From: Fidelibacterota bacterium
GTDB lineage: Bacteria; Pseudomonadota; Alphaproteobacteria; Rhodospirillales; Rhodospirillaceae
DNA length: 64,000 nucleotides
Assembly: GCA_947476275.1 (NCBI GenBank)
Contig: CANJPQ010000006.1
Span: forward strand, 1 to 64,000
Reading direction: 5' to 3'
Numbering within the stretch: position 1 is the first letter of the stretch; the number at the start of each line of letters is the position of its first letter. The translations under genes and the position numbers were made by a program. The notes under the pieces are model-generated. The model saw only the letters and a list, made by a program, of their open reading frames with translations. It did not search any database and was not told where the DNA came from. This document shows, piece by piece, positions 43,059-52,965 of this stretch.

Positions 43059-44942
43059 TCAAACCGTGTCGGAATCGGCAGGAATGTATACCATCGCGGT
43101 TGTTCCCTTATCAACTTCGCTGTCGATGCGCACGGATCCGCCCCAGCCGGTGACGATACTATAGACCACGGAAAGCCCCAGGCCGGTCCCCTTCCCGACA
43201 GGCTTGGTGGTGAAGAACGGCTCGAAGATGCGATCGCGTGTTTCGCGACTAATGCCGCAGCCCTGATCGGAGACTGAAAGCTTAATCCACTGGCCGGGCG
43301 CGAGATTGAGCGCTTCGGCTGCACCGTCGTCCAAGTCAAGCCCTTCCAGGGTGACTGTCACCTCGCCACGGCCGTCCATCGCGTCCGCTGCGTTCTTCAC
43401 CAAATTCAGGATGATTTGAGACACCTGCGTCGGATTCACCGTCGCGCGCGCCTCGCTGAACATTAAGTTTCGGGAGACGGTGATGCCGGGCGGCAATGCG
43501 TTGGCAACGAGATCGAGGGCATCGGACGTGAGGGCCGCGATCATATGGGATGCCACCTGCACGGGATCGCGCCGCGCGAACGTGAGCACTTGGCGAACCA
43601 CATCGCGCGCCTTGCGACCGCTGCCGCCGATAACTTCGAAGTAGCGCCGCACCTTGATGGGATCGGTATCAGCTAGTGCGGCACCCAGCTCCGATAGGGC
43701 GATCACCGGCTGCAGCAGGTTGTTGATCTCGTGCGCCACGCCGCCGGAAAGTTGGCCGAGCGCCTCCATCTTCTGCGATTGCAGCAGCGCCTCGGCGCGC
43801 TGGCGGTCAACCGTGATGTCGCGCAGATTGATCACGTAGGCAATCGCATCGCGCCCCGGGAAATCGCGCACCGGCGCGATCTCGAGCTGGGCAAGAAACG
43901 AAGTGCTGTCGCGTCGCACGCAGGTCAGTTCGAATGAACCGGACGCCGAGGCTTGCAAAGCCGCGCTGGCGGCGCGCCAGCCAGCACTCGGCGCCTCTTC
44001 GGGCCGCAGGGCCTCGAGCGGCTGGCCGCGTAGTGAAAAGCCGTTGTGCAGCGTCAATCGCTGGAACTCGGCGTTCAGGTAAAAGAACCCGGGCGGGCCG
44101 CCTTCAGGGGTAAGCACAGCCACGCCAATCGGCGAAGCTTCGAGGGCTTCGTAAAGCGTAGCATTGCGCCGCAGGAGGTCGTTCAACTCGTGTTCGCGGT
44201 TCTTCGTGTCCGTCACGTCCTGGCAGATGCCAAACGAGCCATACGGCGCGCCATCCGCATCGAATAGCACGCGCCCATCGACACGGATCCAACGCACCGT
44301 CCGGTCGCGGTGCATGATTCTGTATTCTGTGCCCGACAGCGGCTTGCCCGACATCGCGTCCTGCCGCATGCGGTCGGCGATTTCGCGGTCTTCCGGATGC
44401 ACGAGCGTGAGATAGTCGTCCCGGCTCGGATCGAAGGTGTCGGTGGAGACCTCATGGAGGATGTACATGTGCGGCGACCACTTCATGGCGCCGCTGTCCC
44501 ACATCAGTTTGAACGTGCCGAGTTGGGCGATACGCGTGGCTTCTTCAAGCCGACCTTCGTTCTCGCGGATCTCGAACTCTTCTGCCTTGCGTTTGGAGAC
44601 GTCCGTGGCAGCGACGCAGCGCAATTCGTCGCTGATCTGAAAGACCCGAACGATATACCAGGTGCCATTGAAGTAATGTTCGAACGTCGGTTCGTCGCCG
44701 AGCGCCTGCTGCCGCTCAGCCCGTTCCAGGCACACGCGTAGCAAGCCCTCGGCGGGGCGGCCGACTGCGGTTGCCGCACTGTAACCGATGAACGCGGCGG
44801 CGCGGCCGTTCAGCGCCACAACTACGGCCGCGCGATCGACAATGATCGCATTGAACGGCAGCGCTTCAAGGAAGGCGTGCGGCGTGATTTGGCCAAGGGC
44901 GCCGGAAGCCCACCGGTCTTGCGCGGGGTCGGGGCCGTGCAC
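43059..44942 (-). CDS. PAS-domain sensor histidine kinase
   Basis: About 627 residues, with no transmembrane segment, so cytoplasmic. Three PAS-like regions cover about 20-125, 130-255 and 260-385, the second ending in a PAC motif ([19 protein letters not shown]). The phosphoacceptor is in [13 protein letters not shown] (His near 404). The ATPase domain has [40 protein letters not shown] and [16 protein letters not shown] chose the GTG with GAGGT upstream; a TTG 12 bases earlier is possible. It pairs with the downstream response regulator. Confidence 0.92.
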   Translation of the reverse strand: MHGPDPAQDRWASGALGQITPHAFLEALPFNAIIVDRAAVVVALNGRAAAFIGYSAATAVGRPAEGLLRVCLERAERQQALGDEPTFEHYFNGTWYIVRVFQISDELRCVAATDVSKRKAEEFEIRENEGRLEEATRIAQLGTFKLMWDSGAMKWSPHMYILHEVSTDTFDPSRDDYLTLVHPEDREIADRMRQDAMSGKPLSGTEYRIMHRDRTVRWIRVDGRVLFDADGAPYGSFGICQDVTDTKNREHELNDLLRRNATLYEALEASPIGVAVLTPEGGPPGFFYLNAEFQRLTLHNGFSLRGQPLEALRPEEAPSAGWRAASAALQASASGSFELTCVRRDSTSFLAQLEIAPVRDFPGRDAIAYVINLRDITVDRQRAEALLQSQKMEALGQLSGGVAHEINNLLQPVIALSELGAALADTDPIKVRRYFEVIGGSGRKARDVVRQVLTFARRDPVQVASHMIAALTSDALDLVANALPPGITVSRNLMFSEARATVNPTQVSQIILNLVKNAADAMDGRGEVTVTLEGLDLDDGAAEALNLAPGQWIKLSVSDQGCGISRETRDRIFEPFFTTKPVGKGTGLGLSVVYSIVTGWGGSVRIDSEVDKGTTAMVYIPADSDTV

Positions 44943-44979
44943 CGGCGACCTCAACGGCTTGGAAAAGCGCTGGAACCGC

Positions 44980-45225
44980 TCACCGGGTCAAGCGCACGCG
45001 AAAGGGCTTGATCATCTGCTTGATCTCGTCTTCCGGCGATGGCGGAAGTCGCTCCGGCTCCGGGAACAGCGGGTTGCCGTAGCCGAGTTCCGCCTCATAA
45101 ATGATGCTCTCGAGGTAGTCGGCGACGCTCTCAAGTTCGGCACGACGCTTTCGATCAATACCGGCGGCTTTCCGAAGTTCGCCCGCAGCCTTCATGATCA
45201 GAATTGCCGCTTCTGTGCTCGCCAT
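44980..45225 (-). CDS. Small hypothetical protein
   Basis: An 81-residue helical, charged protein (ASTEAAILIMKAAGELRKAA, then ESVADYLESIIYEAELGYG) with no recognised domain. The ATG eight bases after GGGGAG is preferred; two other starts lie up to 15 bases upstream. It is just upstream of the histidine kinase on the same strand and may be cotranscribed with it. Confidence 0.6.
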   Translation of the reverse strand: MASTEAAILIMKAAGELRKAAGIDRKRRAELESVADYLESIIYEAELGYGNPLFPEPERLPPSPEDEIKQMIKPFRVRLTR

Positions 45226-45357
45226 GCCCATGCTCCCCAATCCCAGCCTTTCTGGCCGGGTTGCTCTCCGTCCTTATAATCCCGGCGCGGCTTCCAAACA
45301 ATGAATTCACGGCTAAGACCTTGGTTTAACAGGGCCCGGTCCGGCGGCCAGCCCGAC

Positions 45358-46671
45358 TTACAACTCACCGGCGGGGAGCACCAAAATAGCCCGCAAATCG
45401 TTGACGTTGGTCATGGTTGGGCCCGTCTGCAGAAGATCGCCGAGGCTGGCCAGAAAACCCGCGGAATCGTTCGCCGACAGGGCCGCCGTCGCAGACAGGC
45501 CCGCGGCCTGGGCGCGCGCCAGGGACTCCGGTCCACAGATCGCGCCGGCCGCGCCGGAATTCCCGTCCATGCCGTCGGTGTCGCCAGCCAGTGCCCAAAT
45601 GCCCGGTAAGCCATTGAGCGCGGCGGCAAGGGCCAGGACGTATTCTGTGTTCGGACCGCCGCGGCCATTTCCCCGCACGCGCACGGTCAGTTCGCCGCCG
45701 GAGAGGATGACGCAGGGCGGGCGCACCGGACCCTGACCTGCGCGAATGCGCGCGACCAGGCCAGCATGTTCGGCGGCGACCGCGACGGCTTCGCCCTCGC
45801 AGGCGTCACCGAGATCGAGCACATCCACTCCTGCACGGCGCGCCGCGGCACCGGCGGCGGCAAGCGCGTCCTTTGGCCGCGCTGCCATGACGATTTCAGC
45901 CGGCGGGCGCAAATGTTTGGGCGTCTCAAGGCTGCCAGATTCAAGCGCGATCCGAACCGACTCCGCCACCGCGATGTCATAGGTCCGCAAGACCGCGAGC
46001 GCATCGGCGCAGGTGGTCGGGTCCGGGACAGTGGGACCGGAGGCAATCACAGACGCATCATCACCGACCACGTCCGAAATGAGGATGGTGACCACACGCG
46101 CCGGCGTTGCAGCGGCGAGACGCCCGCCCTTGATCGCGGAGAGATGTTTGCGCACGCAATTCAACTGGTTGATGGTCGCACCCGATTTCAAAAGCTGGCG
46201 GGTGATGTCGCGCTTGTCCGCCAGCGTGATGCCCGGCGCGGGTACCGCAAGCAGCGACGACGCGCCGCCGGAGATGAGCGCGATCACCAGATCGTCGGCG
46301 GTTGCCTGCCGTGCCAGCTCGAGAACGCGGGACGCACCCGCTGCACCGCGCGCATCGGGCACGGGATGCGCCGCCTCGACCACCTCGATCGCGCGAGTCG
46401 CGGCGCCGTAGCCGTCGCGGGTTACAACCAAGCCCGACAGGGGCCCGGGCCAGTGTGCCTCGACCGCTGCCGCCATCGCAGCCGCCGCTTTGCCGCCGCC
46501 CAGCACGATGGTGCGACCGCGGCCAACGGGCGGCTGAGGCAGGACGGGGGCGATACACCGCGCTGGCTGAACCGCCGCCACGCCGGCGTCGAACACCGCA
46601 CGCAGGAATCCGCGGGGATCGCTCGCATAATCTTTGGCGGGGGCCGTGGGCATCGGTTGGCGGGAGGGCAT
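45358..46671 (-). CDS. Glycerate 2-kinase, MOFRL family
   Basis: A 437-residue kinase of the GckA/TtuD type that phosphorylates D-glycerate. Motifs are IVLGGGKAAAAMAAAVE, VEAAHPVPDARGAAG, ALISGGASSLLAVPAPG, VRKHLSAIKGGRLA and the C-terminal MOFRL region CVILSGGELTVRVRGNGRGG, then ALAGDTDGMDGNSGAAGA. The frame stays open upstream through the opposite-strand Crp gene, but that extension is not protein-like. Its start is 22 bp from the divergent Crp/Fnr gene start; an in-frame ATG at 46695 is the alternative. Confidence 0.93.
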   Translation of the reverse strand: MPSRQPMPTAPAKDYASDPRGFLRAVFDAGVAAVQPARCIAPVLPQPPVGRGRTIVLGGGKAAAAMAAAVEAHWPGPLSGLVVTRDGYGAATRAIEVVEAAHPVPDARGAAGASRVLELARQATADDLVIALISGGASSLLAVPAPGITLADKRDITRQLLKSGATINQLNCVRKHLSAIKGGRLAAATPARVVTILISDVVGDDASVIASGPTVPDPTTCADALAVLRTYDIAVAESVRIALESGSLETPKHLRPPAEIVMAARPKDALAAAGAAARRAGVDVLDLGDACEGEAVAVAAEHAGLVARIRAGQGPVRPPCVILSGGELTVRVRGNGRGGPNTEYVLALAAALNGLPGIWALAGDTDGMDGNSGAAGAICGPESLARAQAAGLSATAALSANDSAGFLASLGDLLQTGPTMTNVNDLRAILVLPAGEL

Positions 46672-46693
46672 GGATTGCGTAGAACTATCTATC

Positions 46694-47359
46694 ATGAACT
46701 CAAGCCCCATACCGCAATTGTCGTCGCCGCGCGTCGTCCGCGAGCTCATGGAGACCGGGCGCCGCGTACGCATCGATAGCGGCACCACGTTGTTCCGCGA
46801 AGGCGATCCGGTGACCGATGTGTTCTGCGTCGCCGTCGGAAATCTTATCATTACACGACACGCAGAAAACGGCGAGCGACAGATCATCGCGTTCCTTTTC
46901 CCCGGCGACTTTCTCGGAATGACCTTTGCGGAGGCACATCTGACCGGCGCCGAAGCCCTAACCGACGCAGAGGTGTGGGCGCTGCCGCTGGCCACGGTCA
47001 CGCGCGGTTTGGAGACCCGGCCCGAACTCGGCCTCGCTTTCGCAGAGATGGCGACGCGCATCATCAACAGCGAGATGGATGTGATCTTCACTCTGGGCCG
47101 GAAGAATGCCCGCGCCCGGGTAGCATCCTTCATTCTCTATCTGCGGCGACGGCAAGAGCTTCTCGGCCGGCCGATCGATCCCGTTCAAATGCCCATGACG
47201 CGGCAGGACATCGCCGACTTCCTCGGCCTGACGATGGAAACCGTGAGCCGTTCCTTCTCCCAGCTCAAGGCAAGCGGCTGTATCGCCGCCGACACACCCC
47301 CGCACGTCCACATCGCCGATTTGACGGCTTTGCGGAAAGCCGCCGACCTCGCGCCTTAA
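46694..47359 (+). CDS. Crp/Fnr-family transcriptional regulator
   Basis: A 221-residue regulator. The cyclic-nucleotide-binding-like fold occupies about 20-130 (GTTLFREGDPVTDVFCVAVG, then IIAFLFPGDFLGM). The HTH is MTRQDIADFLGLTMETVSRSFSQLKASG, close to the FixK/FnrN type. The N-terminal Cys cluster of Fnr is absent, so it does not sense oxygen through an Fe-S cluster; FixK-like or other function is possible. An ATG at 46670 is an alternative start. It is divergent from glycerate kinase. Confidence 0.9.
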   Translation: MNSSPIPQLSSPRVVRELMETGRRVRIDSGTTLFREGDPVTDVFCVAVGNLIITRHAENGERQIIAFLFPGDFLGMTFAEAHLTGAEALTDAEVWALPLATVTRGLETRPELGLAFAEMATRIINSEMDVIFTLGRKNARARVASFILYLRRRQELLGRPIDPVQMPMTRQDIADFLGLTMETVSRSFSQLKASGCIAADTPPHVHIADLTALRKAADLAP

Positions 47360-47459
47360 GCGGACAAGCTCCTCGCTTTGCGGAGAGCAGCCATGCGTAC
47401 ATTTGAGTGTCGGGCGGAGCGACGGCCAGGCATGAAGGTCATCCATCGCGGGAGCTGAC

Positions 47460-47912
47460 ATGACCGACGTCTATCTGGAAGACCTTCATACTGGCCTTTC
47501 ATTCACCACGGCGACCTACACGGTCAGCGCCGACGATGTGAAGGCCTTTGCCCGCCAATTCGATCCACAGCCGTTCCATTTGGATGAAGTTGCCGCGGCC
47601 GAAACTTTCTTCGGCGGCCTTGCGGCCAGCGGCTGGCACACCGCGGCCATCACCATGCGCCTGCTGGTGAGCAGCGAAATGCGGCCGGCACATGGTTTCC
47701 TTGGCGCAGGCGTGGAGCAACTCGCATGGCCCAGGCCGGTGCGGCCGGGTGACGCATTGCGCGTCCACTGGGAGATCTTGGAAACGCGGCCATCTCGCAG
47801 CCGCCCCACCCAAGGGCTCGCGCGCGTGCGCATGACCACGCTCAATCAGAACGACGCGCCGGTGCAAACGATGATCGCGAGCATGGTCGTGCCGCGGCGC
47901 GGCGAAGCTTAG
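47460..47912 (+). CDS. MaoC-like (R)-hydratase family protein
   Basis: A 150-residue hot-dog-fold protein. YTVSADDVKAFARQFDPQPFHLD contains the hydratase pattern with Asp and His (family D...H), followed by FGGLAASGWHTAAITMRLLV. These proteins hydrate enoyl-CoA or act as mesaconyl-CoA-type hydratases. No fatty-acid genes lie beside it, so the pathway is unclear. It lies about 100 bp after the Crp-type gene and converges on the nitrilase-like gene with a four-base overlap. Confidence 0.88.
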   Translation: MTDVYLEDLHTGLSFTTATYTVSADDVKAFARQFDPQPFHLDEVAAAETFFGGLAASGWHTAAITMRLLVSSEMRPAHGFLGAGVEQLAWPRPVRPGDALRVHWEILETRPSRSRPTQGLARVRMTTLNQNDAPVQTMIASMVVPRRGEA

Positions 47913-48541
47913 GTCAGGCGCGAGTCGGTTTGGTCCGGGCCGACGTGCAGCACGGCGGCGATCGCCTGTTCCGCCCGCGAGCCGGACGCGACAATGGCGC
48001 GGCCGTCCGGCGAATGGATCGCTGTCGTCAGACCGAGGGTCTCGGGGAACCATGCATCCGCTGCGCAGGCCACAGCACGATAGGTGCCATGCCGCGTGCG
48101 GAGTGTCAGGACTGAAGCGTCATGTCGGACCGCGTGCTCAAGCCGCACTTCGCCTGTCGGGGCGATGGTGGTGGTGAGACGCCCGCCCCTGCTCGACATG
48201 CCTTCGATGCCGAACACCAGGGTACAGTTATAGCGTCGGGCTGCCTGCACGAGGACGGGCAGCGCATCGCCCGGCAGCGCGACGGCGGGAAACAAGCAGA
48301 TGTCTTTGTGACCGCCGTAGGTCTGCACCTTGTCGAGCAATGCCAGCATGGTCGCAAGATTGTCGGCCCCACCACTTTGCCCGAGCGACTGAATGCTGGT
48401 CTGGATCGCGGCAATAGCAATGAGCGATTTCCGCAGCGGAAGATTGCGTAGAAAAGCCGCGACTGATGTGCAGAGTGAAGGCTTGGGCCTGACCGCGGCG
48501 CGGCGCGGCAACGGCCGGCGTTGCTTATGAAAGAATGGCAT
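47909..48541 (-). CDS. Nitrilase-like protein, catalytic Glu missing
   Basis: A 210-residue protein that follows the carbon-nitrogen hydrolase order in shortened form. The first strand is IAIAAIQTSIQSLG. ICLFPAVALPG has Ala86 where the family has the catalytic Glu of FPE. The stretch TLVFGIEG, the IAPTGEV strand, and then AVACAADAWFPE follow, where Cys159 is in the place of the nucleophile Cys. No Lys is seen in the usual YRK position. It is shorter than the usual 260-300 residues. It may be a non-catalytic or decaying homologue. The ATG has GGGGGGAA upstream. Confidence 0.65.
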   Translation of the reverse strand: MPFFHKQRRPLPRRAAVRPKPSLCTSVAAFLRNLPLRKSLIAIAAIQTSIQSLGQSGGADNLATMLALLDKVQTYGGHKDICLFPAVALPGDALPVLVQAARRYNCTLVFGIEGMSSRGGRLTTTIAPTGEVRLEHAVRHDASVLTLRTRHGTYRAVACAADAWFPETLGLTTAIHSPDGRAIVASGSRAEQAIAAVLHVGPDQTDSRLT

Positions 48542-48726
48542 CGGATTCCCCCCGGAAACCGCAATTCGTGCATCACCGTACGGTGATCGGCGGACCGACT
48601 CAATGCCCACTGCGATGTCGGCGAGAACCATGATCGTTTTGTTATACCAACGATCAATGACTCAGGCGGCGCTCGACACCAGCGGTTCGTCGCGCGCAAC
48701 CTGTGCAAACGCCGATGAACGCGACT

Positions 48727-51210
48727 CTATTGCGCCGCCAGCATCTGCGGGCGCGCTAACGGCATGTACACCGAGAACACAGTTCCTGTGGACGTGCTGT
48801 CCACGGTCGCGGCGCCGCCCCAGCTCTTGGCGTGTCCCGATACGACCGATAACCCGAGCCCCGTGCCCTTACCCTGCGGTTTCGTCGTGAAAAACGGATC
48901 GAAGACTTTGCCGATCTCTCCCGCCGGAATACCGGGGCCGGTGTCCGCCACCGACAAGCGACAATAGGCACCGACAGACAGTCCGACGGCCTGCGCGCCA
49001 TCCCCATCAAGATAAATTTCATCGACCGCAATGGTAATCACGCCGCCAAACGGCATGGCCTCCGCCGCATTCGTGAGGAGGTTCGTCAGCACCTGCGCAA
49101 AGCCGCTGCGATCGATCTCGACCGTGCAGTCTTCGGCGCACGGCTTGAAAACGCGTGCGATACCTGTCGGCATTGCATCGCCAACCAGATCCAACGTTTC
49201 CTGGATCGCGGCCGCGACGGCGACCCATTCGCGGTGCGGCGGGCGTTCGCGAGCAAACGACAGTACGTTGCGCACGATCTGCGTGGCGGCTTCGGCGGCA
49301 CGGCTGATGCGGGTGAAATAGCGCTTTTGGCCGGATGTCGCGCTTTCGTCGCCGCTGCCGAAAGTGGCGTAGATGATGATGGGCTGAAGCAGATTGTTGA
49401 TCTCATGCGCCATGCCGCTGGCAAGCCGACCAAGCGCCTCGGCCTTGCGCCGGTCTTCGTCGATTTGCCGTTGACGGCGCATTTCGGTCACATCCGCGCC
49501 GGCCCCGCGGTAGCCGAGGAACGTGCCGGTGGCGGCGTACACCGGTTTCGCGCTGGTACGCACCCAGCGAATGTCACCTTGCACGCCTCGGAGCGGCACG
49601 ACCAGGTTGCGAAACGGCTCGCGTTTGGCCACGGCCGCATGGAATGCATCTAGATCGCCCTTGCTGCCTGCGGCCTCCTCCGGCGCTTCCGCTTCGGCGC
49701 CGTGGCGGCCGATGGGATCGACGAAACGGTCGATGTCCTGCCCGGCAAAAAGCGTGAGCACGCCCTTGTCGTTCGTTTCCCAGATGAAATCGCTCGACAC
49801 ATCGAGCAAGTCCTGGAGACGCTGTTCGTTGACGCGAAGTGCGGCTTCAGCCTGCCGAATCACCGTGACGTCCTGGGCGACGCCAAACGTGCGCAGATGG
49901 CCGGCTTCGAGGCCGGGGATCACGCGCCATTGGTAACGGACATGCCGCAGTTCGCCGTCCGGCCTTACGATACGGTACTCCGCCGTGCCGGGCTGCGCGC
50001 CCTTCATAAGTGTCTCCCCCAACCGTGCCCGAACCTCAGGCTGATCGTCAGGATGAATCACGGAGAGCAGCGCTTCACGTCCGTCGGCGTACTGGGCCGG
50101 ATCAACACCATGCAGGGCATACATGTTGGGCGACCAGTAGGTCAGCGACGAAGAAGGGTCGCGCTCGAAATGGCCAACGGCGGCAATACGCTGGGAGTCC
50201 TCAAGGCGGCGCTCGTTGTCCTGCAGGGTATCCTGTGCGCGTTCTTCCGCGGCGATCTGCCGCAGCAACCACCATGTCAACGCGAGAATGACCAGCACGC
50301 CGAGGAGGGCCGCGCCAACAAGCGCCGTGCTCTCGCGTCGCCACGGAATCAGGAGCGCTTGCGTCGGAACACTGAAACCGATCGCGAGCGGGTAGCGCGC
50401 TGACGCGCGAAAGGTGACAAGGCGGTCGATCTCAGCGGGATCATTGTCAATGCGGTAGACGCCCGCGGATTGACCGGCAAAGATTTTCTGGAACATGTCG
50501 ACTTTGCTGTACGTCCGACCGACGCGGTCGTTGTTCGGCATGCTGAAGAGCATCGTGCCGTCCGACTTGAACAAGGCAAGGCCGGTAAACGATTCCGGCA
50601 CCGTGCCAGAGAACAGGCGGGCGAATGTCTCAAGGCGTAGGGTGACGACAGCAACGCCGAGCAGACGCCCCTTCGGGTCGCGGACGCCTTTGGTTACGGC
50701 GACCAGCCATATCCCCGACAACTGCCCGGGGAATGGGTTGCTGATATAGATCGCGCCGGGTGCAACGACGCCATCGCGATGAGCGGTGAAGATGGCGTCC
50801 TGCGACCGGTCGATTTCCGCGAAACGTGCGTGTTGATGACCATCCTCTTCCCGGCGGCTTAACTCACGCATAATGCCGTGATCGTCTGCGTAGGTCAGGC
50901 CGAAAACAAAGTCCCACGGTTCGGCGATTCCGGCGAAACGCTCGCCAAGACTGCTGGGGGCACGACGGTGTGCTTCGCGGGCGAGAACCTCATCGGCGGT
51001 CCGATCGAGAAGGATCTCGACCGATTGAAAGGTGGCCTCCGTGCTGGCTTCGAGTAGGCGCACGGCATTCATTTGCGAGCGCGCCGCATTGTCGAACGTA
51101 GCGCTGTATCCGTTCCAGATTCGATAGGCGACGATGGCGACGATGACCGCAATTGCGATCCCTGCCAGAATCATCGCTCGCTGTGCAAGATTGGGGCCTT
51201 CGCGGACCAT
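48727..51210 (-). CDS. Membrane sensor histidine kinase, dCache-PAS
   Basis: An 827-residue kinase. One transmembrane helix (13-28) and a second (about 298-316) enclose a periplasmic dCache-like sensor domain (GLTYADDHGIMRELSRR, AIYISNPFPGQLSGIW). Two PAS domains follow (YWSPNMYALHGVDPAQYADG; FIWETNDKGVLTLF). The phosphoacceptor is in [13 protein letters not shown] near residue 601, and the ATPase domain has NLLTNAAEAMPFGG, DTGPGIPAGEIGKVFDPFFTTK and [21 protein letters not shown] lies six bases before the ATG. No response regulator gene is adjacent. Confidence 0.93.
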   Translation of the reverse strand: MVREGPNLAQRAMILAGIAIAVIVAIVAYRIWNGYSATFDNAARSQMNAVRLLEASTEATFQSVEILLDRTADEVLAREAHRRAPSSLGERFAGIAEPWDFVFGLTYADDHGIMRELSRREEDGHQHARFAEIDRSQDAIFTAHRDGVVAPGAIYISNPFPGQLSGIWLVAVTKGVRDPKGRLLGVAVVTLRLETFARLFSGTVPESFTGLALFKSDGTMLFSMPNNDRVGRTYSKVDMFQKIFAGQSAGVYRIDNDPAEIDRLVTFRASARYPLAIGFSVPTQALLIPWRRESTALVGAALLGVLVILALTWWLLRQIAAEERAQDTLQDNERRLEDSQRIAAVGHFERDPSSSLTYWSPNMYALHGVDPAQYADGREALLSVIHPDDQPEVRARLGETLMKGAQPGTAEYRIVRPDGELRHVRYQWRVIPGLEAGHLRTFGVAQDVTVIRQAEAALRVNEQRLQDLLDVSSDFIWETNDKGVLTLFAGQDIDRFVDPIGRHGAEAEAPEEAAGSKGDLDAFHAAVAKREPFRNLVVPLRGVQGDIRWVRTSAKPVYAATGTFLGYRGAGADVTEMRRQRQIDEDRRKAEALGRLASGMAHEINNLLQPIIIYATFGSGDESATSGQKRYFTRISRAAEAATQIVRNVLSFARERPPHREWVAVAAAIQETLDLVGDAMPTGIARVFKPCAEDCTVEIDRSGFAQVLTNLLTNAAEAMPFGGVITIAVDEIYLDGDGAQAVGLSVGAYCRLSVADTGPGIPAGEIGKVFDPFFTTKPQGKGTGLGLSVVSGHAKSWGGAATVDSTSTGTVFSVYMPLARPQMLAAQ

Positions 51211-51355
51211 CGTTACCCTCCCGGCACGCCGACGCTATCGTATACGGATGATGCGGCCGAGGCCACGGTGCGGCGGAGGACTCACTATCGATTCCGGACG
51301 TATTTCCCCTCGAACCCAACTTTGCGTGGGGATGGCAAGCATGGCATGCCCGTGG

Positions 51356-52234
51356 CTAGCCCGCATATTTTTTTCCTGATTCCAGGAAACGCGGTGTTTC
51401 CAGCGCCGCGTTCAATCCCTTTGCATCCAGATTGTGCGTCCGGAACGATGCTGTGTGGCCGTCCGCTTTGAGCTGCTTCATGACAACTGCAACACCGGTG
51501 GCCGCGGCCTGGACTGCGGCGCCGGGGAACAGCACGACCGAATACCCAAGCGCTTGCGCCTCGCTCGCCGTTTGCACCGGCGAGCCAGCGCCATCAAGGA
51601 TATTGTGAAGCAGCGGCACGCGCGTGCCGAGGTCGGACACAAGGCGCTTGATCATCGCGATATCCGTGAGCCCTTCAACGAACACCATATCCGCGCCGGC
51701 ATCGGCGAAGGCATGGGCGCGGCGGAGGGCTTCCTCTGCGCCCAAGGAATAGGATGCATCGGTCCTCGCGCTGATGACCGTGCCGGGATCGAGGCGCGCG
51801 TCCAGGGCCGCTTTGATCTTGCCCACCATCTCTTCGCACGACACCACCGGGCGCGACGCCGGGGAGGCCGGCGGTTTGTGGTTGAGTTGGTCTTCGATCT
51901 GCACGGCCGCGGCGCCGGCACGCTCGAACAGCCGGACCGTCCGCTGGACATTAAGCGCGTTGCCGTGGCCGGAATCCGCATCGACCAGGATCGGTACATC
52001 GATCCGCTCGCGGATGCGGGCGACCGCGTCGGCGACTTCGGAAACTGTCAGCAGGTTCACGTCCGGCCGGGCCAGACGCGTATAGGCAAGTGCGGAACCC
52101 GAAACAAAGACAGCCGAGAACCCAGCCTGGACCGCGAACCAGGCCGACATAGCGTCGTAGACGCCGGGAACGGCGACGATACTGGGGCATCTCATAAGCT
52201 GCCGTAAGGCTTGGCCAGACGAGTGTGATGTCAT
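51356..52234 (-). CDS. Isocitrate lyase/PEP mutase family enzyme (methylisocitrate lyase-like)
   Basis: A 292-residue barrel protein. VAVPGVYDAMSAWFAVQAGF, VFVSGSALAY, PILVDADSGHGNALNVQRTV (metal-binding Asp residues), AVQIEDQLNHK and VISARTDASYSLG match the carboxyvinyl-carboxyphosphonate mutase/oxaloacetate-decarboxylase branch. The lyase KKCGH signature is replaced by NHKPP, so it is not a true isocitrate lyase. It is distinct from the family member near nadC. It is divergent from the lipoprotein gene. Confidence 0.88.
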   Translation of the reverse strand: MTSHSSGQALRQLMRCPSIVAVPGVYDAMSAWFAVQAGFSAVFVSGSALAYTRLARPDVNLLTVSEVADAVARIRERIDVPILVDADSGHGNALNVQRTVRLFERAGAAAVQIEDQLNHKPPASPASRPVVSCEEMVGKIKAALDARLDPGTVISARTDASYSLGAEEALRRAHAFADAGADMVFVEGLTDIAMIKRLVSDLGTRVPLLHNILDGAGSPVQTASEAQALGYSVVLFPGAAVQAAATGVAVVMKQLKADGHTASFRTHNLDAKGLNAALETPRFLESGKKYAG

Positions 52235-52310
52235 GACGCGAATGATCTCCGGGGCAATGGTCGCGATTTTGGCAAGACGGACCGTGACGACGCCAATATA
52301 ATCGCGCGTC

Positions 52311-52733
52311 ATGAAACGCCACGCCCTCTTCCTTGTGCTCCTCCTTGCGGCTTGCGCCACCGCGCCGGACCCCCGGTTCCGCGACCCCACGATGGGGGAA
52401 TGGGAGGCGGCGATCTTCGGCGAGGCTCCGGGAAACTACGACGCCGCCATCCGCGCCTACATGGAAGGTTTACTGCAGGATCCGCTCAGCGCGACCCTCA
52501 CCGTGCAAGGCGGCCCAACCAAGACCTGGATTGGAACGGCACCCGCTTTCCAGTACGGATGGGGGGTGTGCGTCGAAGTGAAGGAACGCGGCGTCTACAC
52601 CACCGACATCAGCTTTGGCCGCACGTTCTTCCTGTTCGTGAACGGACGTGTCGTACAGATGCAGGAAGGATCCGCCGGCGAGCGCTTGTGCGCGCGCCTC
52701 GGACGCATGCCTGAAGGCATCACCGCGCCATAA
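52311..52733 (+). CDS. Small hypothetical lipoprotein
   Basis: A 140-residue protein with a signal of the form MKRHALFLVLLLAAC, with Cys15 as the lipidation site. The mature part (MGEWEAAIFGEAPGNYDAAI, and GWGVCVEVKERGVYTTDISF) has two further cysteines that may form a disulfide. No known domain was recognised. Confidence 0.78.
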   Translation: MKRHALFLVLLLAACATAPDPRFRDPTMGEWEAAIFGEAPGNYDAAIRAYMEGLLQDPLSATLTVQGGPTKTWIGTAPAFQYGWGVCVEVKERGVYTTDISFGRTFFLFVNGRVVQMQEGSAGERLCARLGRMPEGITAP

Positions 52734-52965
52734 GCCGACGCACTTGGCTTCGTTCAGATGCAAAGTTCGCGCGCTGGTTTGCAGCACCACTAAAGTACTG
52801 TCGATAAATTTTATATTGCCAGATATCCTTAGTTTGGAACGCCTTACGCGCGCCTAGCATGGATTGCGGCATCCGGCGGCCGATGAGACTTTACGCACTT
52901 CGCGGTAGTTGCGCCGAGCTTCATCCGGGGCAGCACCCAGTCCAGTAGATCCTGGCCGCGGCAAT

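Noticed and set aside
46672-47133. Upstream extension of glycerate kinase through the Crp/Fnr gene
   Set aside because: The extension reads the antisense of a well-supported Crp/Fnr gene and has no kinase similarity.
46694-47359. Oxygen-sensing Fnr
   Set aside because: The N-terminal cysteine cluster needed for the Fe-S cluster is absent.
51356-52234. True isocitrate lyase aceA
   Set aside because: Too short and lacks the KKCGH catalytic signature.
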